This document shows positions 6,900-10,088 of a stretch of 10,088 bases of DNA, in pieces. How positions within the stretch are numbered: position 1 is the stretch's first letter; each line of letters starts with the position of its first letter. This DNA comes from Candidatus Eiseniibacteriota bacterium. Its GTDB lineage: Bacteria; JAFGKV01. The notes beneath the pieces are model-generated. The model was not told the origin of the DNA. It saw nothing but the letters and a program-made list of their open reading frames with translations, and did no database searches. Position numbers and translations under genes: made by a program. The DNA is taken from assembly GCA_025453925.1 (NCBI GenBank), contig JALOPK010000094.1:1-10088 (forward strand), written 5' to 3'.

Positions 6900-7643
6900 A
6901 TGAAGATCCGATGTGATGCGCTGATCGTGACGTCAGTCGCCGTGGCGTTGGTCACCGGCTGCGCGGTGAACCCTCACCTCGTGTACCGCATGAACCCCGT
7001 GGCGGATGAGACGGTGTGGCTCCAGGGGACGCAGTATGCGAGGGTCGACAGCGGTCCCTTCGCGGTGGTGAGCGCCTTTGATCGGTCGTATCGAGGCCAT
7101 GCGATCTTCGATGTGGAGATCTCAAGCCGTTGTTCGACGGCCGTGACCGTGTCTCCTGAATTCATCCATTGCTACTGGCTCCGCGACCCGGAAGGCGGAG
7201 TCGCGGGCACGCCTCAGTTCGCGGTGGATCCGGAGCGGGTTCTCGCGCAGACGGAGTTGGCGCTCTCACGTGAAGAAGCATCTTACGGGTCGGCGACGGG
7301 AATCGATGCGACGCTCACCCTGATGGACCTCTTCGTGGATCTCGCCACCGTGGGAACGAAGACGAGGGAACAGCGTGAGGATGAGAGGGAAGACGGGGAA
7401 GCCGAGGATGCCGAACGGACCAGGCGCGACACGGTTCACCGAACCAGAATGACCGACCTCTCTGAGCTCCGCAGGACATGGGAAGTGGAGGCCCTCCGCA
7501 CGACCACCCTTCCCCCGGGGTTCTCGGTGCGGGGCCGGGTTCACATTCCCGTCCCGAAGCCGGAGCCCTTTCTCCGACTGTGTATCCCCCTCGGTGACGT
7601 GACCGTCTGCCAGATCTTCGAGATACGCTACCAGCGACCCTGA
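6900..7643 (+). CDS. Predicted lipoprotein, 247 residues, unknown function
   Basis: The N-terminus is a lipoprotein signal: short basic start, hydrophobic core and lipobox V-T-G-C with the lipidated cysteine at 21, so the mature protein is membrane-anchored outside the cytoplasm. Residue 22 is Ala, not Asp, which in Gram-negative bacteria would favour outer-membrane sorting. The mature part begins with probable beta strands (38-100). It is interrupted at about 154-183 by a very charged Glu/Arg/Asp stretch likely to be a helix or disordered, and ends with a beta-rich segment (205-245) containing LPPGFSVRGRVHIP, a pattern seen at the end of Ig-like lipoprotein domains. Cys78 and Cys91, and Cys228 and Cys237, could form disulfides. 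The start has GGAGG five bases upstream. It appears to be a single gene, convergent with the methyltransferase. I do not recognise the family. Confidence 0.8.
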   Translation: MKIRCDALIVTSVAVALVTGCAVNPHLVYRMNPVADETVWLQGTQYARVDSGPFAVVSAFDRSYRGHAIFDVEISSRCSTAVTVSPEFIHCYWLRDPEGGVAGTPQFAVDPERVLAQTELALSREEASYGSATGIDATLTLMDLFVDLATVGTKTREQREDEREDGEAEDAERTRRDTVHRTRMTDLSELRRTWEVEALRTTTLPPGFSVRGRVHIPVPKPEPFLRLCIPLGDVTVCQIFEIRYQRP

Positions 7644-7651
7644 CCGAGCCG

Positions 7652-7683
7652 GCCCGCCGCCCTTCAACTAGCCTGTGGCGGGC
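7652..7683. terminator. Possible bidirectional hairpin between convergent genes
   Basis: GCCCGCC (7652-7658) pairs with GGCGGGC (7677-7683) around an 18-base loop that contains the stop codon of the methyltransferase gene. It lies just after the lipoprotein stop in a 24-bp convergent gap. There is no T tract in either direction, so this is a weak candidate. Confidence 0.25.
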
Positions 7684-8468
7684 GACCCCTCAGGATCCGG
7701 CGCATCGCCGCGCTCTCCGCGATGCGCGAGGTGCACCGCCACCACGCCGCCCAGCAGCAATCGGAACTCGATCGGCCCGAAACCGGCGTCGTGCATCACG
7801 GCTGCCAGATCACTCGCATGGGGAAACCGGAGGATGGTGCGGGCCAGGTAGGCATAGGGAGAGGAGGTGCCGCTCACCAAGGCACCCAAGGGATGCACCG
7901 CGAGGCGAACGTAGAGGTGGAACAGCTGGCGCACGAGCCGGTGGCGGGGTTGGCTTGTCTCCAGCACGACCAGGCGGCCTCCCGGCCGCAACACCCGGCG
8001 GATTTCGGCGAATGCCTCCGCCAGTGATTCCCTGCTCAGCCGGAGGTTGCGCGTGGCGAATGACACGGTGGCCAGGTCGGCTATCCCCGACGGGAACGGC
8101 AAGGCGGGCAATGCGGCGCAGGTCCACGCCATTGGCGTCCCGCCGCGGGCACGGATGGCCTGGCGCAGCATCCGGTGTGAGAAGTCGACGCCGATGACGC
8201 TGCAGGATGACGGCACCAACCGGCGCAGCAGGAACGCCATCTCGCCGGTGCCCGTGCACACATCGAGGCATACCTTCTCGTCGCCGCGCACCGCGGCCCG
8301 GGCTGCTGCCCGCCTCCAGCGGACGTCCATGCCCAACGTCAGTACATGGTTTGCCAGTTCGTACGTGTGGGGGATCATGCCGAACATACACCGAATGGCC
8401 CCGCGTGACGGCTCCGCGGGCTGCGGAACAGAAGCGTGGGTGCCGGAGCGCCTGCGGGGAGCCGTCAT
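7668..8468 (-). CDS. MenG/UbiE-family quinone C-methyltransferase-like protein
   Basis: Members of this family methylate demethylmenaquinone or a ubiquinone precursor with S-adenosylmethionine. With the start used here it has 266 residues. Family features in order: a substrate-side N-terminal segment MFGMIPHTYELANHVLTLGMDVRWRR (28-53), SAM motif I VCLDVCTGTGEMA (66-78), the acidic strand end IGVDFS (92-97), the diagnostic SFATRNLRL (136-144), the segment EIRRVLRPGGRLVVLETSQP (155-174), and the C-terminal HPLGALVSGTSSPYAYLARTILRFP (192-216) with GGVVAVHLAHR (240-250). Menaquinone is the likely substrate, but this is inferred from family only. Another ATG at 8498 overlaps the upstream gene's stop by 8 bp and would add ten residues; neither start has an ideal ribosome binding site (AGGGG is only three bases before 8468). 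It is probably translated from the same mRNA as the CDP-alcohol transferase. Confidence 0.85.
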   Translation of the reverse strand: MTAPRRRSGTHASVPQPAEPSRGAIRCMFGMIPHTYELANHVLTLGMDVRWRRAAARAAVRGDEKVCLDVCTGTGEMAFLLRRLVPSSCSVIGVDFSHRMLRQAIRARGGTPMAWTCAALPALPFPSGIADLATVSFATRNLRLSRESLAEAFAEIRRVLRPGGRLVVLETSQPRHRLVRQLFHLYVRLAVHPLGALVSGTSSPYAYLARTILRFPHASDLAAVMHDAGFGPIEFRLLLGGVVAVHLAHRGERGDAPDPEGSPATG

Positions 8469-8490
8469 GCTCCCCTGCCCGGTTCCACGA

Positions 8491-9147
8491 TCAGGCATCG
8501 CGTTTGAGTTGCCGCGGGAGATACTTGTCAAAGAGATAGGTGCGCCCGTCATAGAGGACGGGCAGGCCCCTGAAGAGGTTGAATGCAACCATGATCCAGA
8601 CCAGGACGACGGTCACCCGCGCGAATGCCTGATGAAACGGCGGGGCAAGCCATGTGGCGCCGTCCGCCCTCGCCTGCCGGAACGCCAGGCAAAGCCCCAG
8701 CAGGACGAACACGACGACCTTCAGCACACCGTACACCGCCCGGCTGAACCGCGAAGAGGTAAGAAACCGGGTGAAGGGCGAACGCATCATGGTCTTGTCG
8801 CCAAAGGGCGTTCTCCCTTCCTTGCTGAAGGCCACCGTCCGGAGAGTATCGACGAGGAAGCTCCTCGTCACGAAGATCAGGGGGACCCAGAAGCTGACCA
8901 CGCCCACTGCCGCGTAGAAGATGAGGTAAATGTGCTCGACGATGCGGTCTCCCGTGATATCGAACAGCGCACCCACTTCACTGGCGGCGCCCAACTTCCT
9001 GGCCACGTATCCGTCCAGGGAATCCAACCAGATGACGAGAACGGTGAGTGCCACAGCCGCCATTCGGAGCGCGAAGCCGCCCTGGAACATGGCGACAACC
9101 ACGAACGCCAGGAGAATCCGTCCGAGAGTGATGAGATTGGCTGCCAT
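8491..9147 (-). CDS. CDP-alcohol phosphatidyltransferase family protein (PgsA-like)
   Basis: An integral membrane enzyme of 218 residues that transfers a phospho-alcohol group from a CDP-linked donor. The complete family signature D-x2-DG-x2-AR-x8-G-x3-D-x3-D is present: Asp42, Asp45-Gly46, Ala49-Arg50, Gly59, Asp63 and Asp67, including all metal-binding aspartates. Hydrophobic helices lie at about 8-20, 28-42, 70-93, 140-156 and 176-192. The N-terminus (ANLITLGRILLA) resembles the opening of phosphatidylglycerophosphate synthases, but the middle and C-terminus differ enough that the acceptor alcohol (glycerol-3-phosphate, inositol or other) cannot be named. GGAGG lies four bases before the ATG. 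A promoter is at 9209-9237, and the methyltransferase gene follows closely, so this is probably the first gene of the operon. Confidence 0.88.
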   Translation of the reverse strand: MAANLITLGRILLAFVVVAMFQGGFALRMAAVALTVLVIWLDSLDGYVARKLGAASEVGALFDITGDRIVEHIYLIFYAAVGVVSFWVPLIFVTRSFLVDTLRTVAFSKEGRTPFGDKTMMRSPFTRFLTSSRFSRAVYGVLKVVVFVLLGLCLAFRQARADGATWLAPPFHQAFARVTVVLVWIMVAFNLFRGLPVLYDGRTYLFDKYLPRQLKRDA

Positions 9148-9192
9148 TCTACCTCCACGGGGTTGTCATCGGAGGGCGGGCCATGCCCGGCC

Positions 9193-9208
9193 GCACCCGG
9201 CAGGGTGC
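9193..9208 (-). promoter_or_regulatory. Perfect hairpin/palindrome at the expected transcription start
   Basis: GCACCC and GGGTGC form a 6-bp perfect inverted repeat around a 4-base centre, abutting the -10 box of the promoter at 9209-9237. It covers the expected +1, so it could be an operator or an RNA stem at the extreme 5' end of the transcript. Nothing shows which. Confidence 0.35.
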
Positions 9209-9237
9209 AGTTTACACCGGGGGTCCGCCCGGACCAA
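9209..9237 (-). promoter_or_regulatory. Sigma70-like promoter of the CDP-alcohol transferase/methyltransferase operon
   Basis: On the minus strand, TTGGTC (9237-9232) and TAAACT (9214-9209) are 17 bases apart. The expected start near 9202 leaves about 55 bases before the ATG at 9147. The edge of the -35 box and the spacer contain the palindrome GGTCC-GGGC-GGACC (9222-9235), which a repressor could use. Confidence 0.5.
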
Positions 9238-9370
9238 GACGGTTCAGCGACGCGGCGGATGCCGCCTGATGAGCGGGCGATCGCGACGTCGAAGGGCTGT
9301 GCCGAAACCTGCGCCGTGAACCATTCTGGCCATTGGCGGGAATAGACGATCGCCGGCACGCGGGCCCTCA

Positions 9371-9389
9371 ACGGGAGGGAAGCTCCCGT
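9371..9389 (-). terminator. Hairpin just after the sulfatase stop codon
   Basis: A perfect 7-bp stem (ACGGGAG with CTCCCGT) encloses a 5-base loop, starting 3 bases past the sulfatase TGA. No U tract follows on the minus strand (the next bases are TGAGGG), so it is not a canonical intrinsic terminator, but its position fits transcript 3'-end formation or stabilisation. Confidence 0.4.
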
Positions 9390-9392
9390 CGA

Positions 9393-10088
9393 TCAGGGCT
9401 CCAGTACGTACCCGGCAGCCTCGAGTTGGCGGCGAAGCTCGAGCGACAGAGGCTGTGCATAGGCCGCCTCGTCAGGAGCCGAAGGGTGGACCGCGCGCAA
9501 GGCCCACCGAAGATGGTCGGCCAGGCTGTCTGCCCGGGCTGTCTGCCCCCCGGACAAATCATCATGCTCGCCGGCGTCGTGCCTCAGGTCGTACAACTCC
9601 CGCGAGAGGGGATAGTTGAAACAGGGGTAGTGCCGTGAAAACGGGAGTGGAGGCTGCAGGAGCGGTTCGATGAGCTTGACGCCATCCGCTATGAGGCATC
9701 CCCTGATGCGGAGATCCCGCCTGGCGTCGCGCTGAATGGCGAGTATCGGCACCGGCCGCCTGATCACGCTCCCCCGCATCCCCTCAACCAGGCTTACCCC
9801 GTCAACCTGCATCGTCAGCGGAAGCCCGAGGAGGTCCGCAACGGTAGGAACCAGGTCAACGAGGCTCACCTCCTGGTCGATCGCCTGCCATCCCGAGGGA
9901 CTCCATCGGGGATCGAACACCATAAGAGGAACATCCAGGATCTCTCCGTACAGGGAGTGCCCGTGCCGGGAGAATCCGGGGAAATGATCCCAAAACTCCT
10001 CACCGTGATCGCTGAGGATGACCACGACAGTGCGCTCGAGGAGACCCTGCTCCTGCGCGAGGAGGAGGAGGTCGGCGGTGGCATCGCA
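9393..10088 (-). CDS. Sulfatase / alkaline phosphatase superfamily hydrolase, N-terminus cut by window edge
   Basis: The last 231 residues of a sulfatase-family protein; the start, including the active-site formylglycine/threonine region, lies beyond the right edge. The visible part holds the second metal-binding block: VVILSDHGEEFWDH (22-35) followed by RHGHSLYGEILDVPLMVFDP (41-60), with Asp27, His28 and His42 or His44 as likely ligands. Then come the usual QEVSLVDLVPTVADLLGL (72-89) and DGVSLVEG (96-103) motifs, the ELYDLRHDAGEHDDLS block (164-179) and a C-terminal helix ending in LRRQLEAAGYVLEP. Members hydrolyse sulfate esters or transfer or remove phospho groups such as phosphoglycerol and phosphoethanolamine; the substrate cannot be inferred from this half. 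The gene on the left (phosphatidyltransferase) has its own promoter 245 bases downstream. Confidence 0.9.
   Translation of the reverse strand, partial: CDATADLLLLAQEQGLLERTVVVILSDHGEEFWDHFPGFSRHGHSLYGEILDVPLMVFDPRWSPSGWQAIDQEVSLVDLVPTVADLLGLPLTMQVDGVSLVEGMRGSVIRRPVPILAIQRDARRDLRIRGCLIADGVKLIEPLLQPPLPFSRHYPCFNYPLSRELYDLRHDAGEHDDLSGGQTARADSLADHLRWALRAVHPSAPDEAAYAQPLSLELRRQLEAAGYVLEP

Noticed and set aside
6426-6955. Overlapping minus-strand frames of 131 and 159 codons upstream of the lipoprotein gene
   Set aside because: Non-ATG starts without ribosome binding sites, one starting antisense inside the lipoprotein gene, and composition typical of non-coding GC-rich DNA.
8047-9345. A 432-codon open frame on the plus strand
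   Set aside because: It lies opposite the methyltransferase and CDP-alcohol transferase genes, both of which have full family motifs. Its product is a low-information Arg/His/Pro-rich sequence without a ribosome binding site.
1-10088. Mobile elements, CRISPR, toxin-antitoxin or phage-defence systems
   Set aside because: No transposase, integrase, repeat-spacer array or recognisable effector was found; the small genes at 709-951 and 6172-6387 stand singly and do not form a toxin-antitoxin pair.

Overview
The window is a GC-rich, gene-dense stretch of bacterial chromosome. It shows Shine-Dalgarno (GGAGG-type) sites, sigma70-like promoters, a lipobox lipoprotein, a CDP-alcohol phosphatidyltransferase and a MenG/UbiE quinone methyltransferase. 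Together these suggest a free-living, probably Gram-negative-type bacterium, perhaps from a poorly cultivated high-GC phylum. The phylum cannot be fixed from this sequence alone. I see no tRNA, rRNA, CRISPR array, transposase or phage gene.

Left part (1-1430): the 5' two thirds of ychF runs off the left edge on the minus strand, with its own promoter and probably a TTG start. Upstream of it is a small, probably exported 80-residue protein (minus) with a very good ribosome binding site. Divergent from that is a small GYD-domain protein (plus).

Centre (1660-6390): a membrane protein with two helices, a coiled coil and a degenerate GGDEF-like domain is transcribed leftwards from a clear promoter. 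A 120-bp divergent intergenic region separates it from a rightward pair. The pair is glutamine-dependent NAD+ synthase (nadE) followed 43 bp later by a radical SAM protein that also carries a PDZ domain and a DUF512-like tail in an unusual order. The 3' end of the radical SAM gene overlaps by 11 bp with a convergent 71-codon orphan gene.

Right part (6390-10088): a roughly 510-bp stretch without a convincing gene precedes an orphan lipoprotein (plus). Facing it on the minus strand is a probable two-gene operon of a CDP-alcohol phosphatidyltransferase and a MenG/UbiE-like methyltransferase, served by a promoter decorated with two perfect palindromes. The 3' part of a sulfatase-superfamily gene (minus) runs off the right edge.

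Most genes are housekeeping or envelope/cofactor functions: NAD synthesis, quinone methylation, phospholipid headgroup chemistry and ribosome-associated ATPase/GTPase activity. The least explained item is the radical SAM-PDZ-DUF512-like protein coupled to nadE. The degenerate GGDEF membrane protein, the two small orphan proteins and the lipoprotein follow. I did not find a clear multi-gene defence or mobile system.
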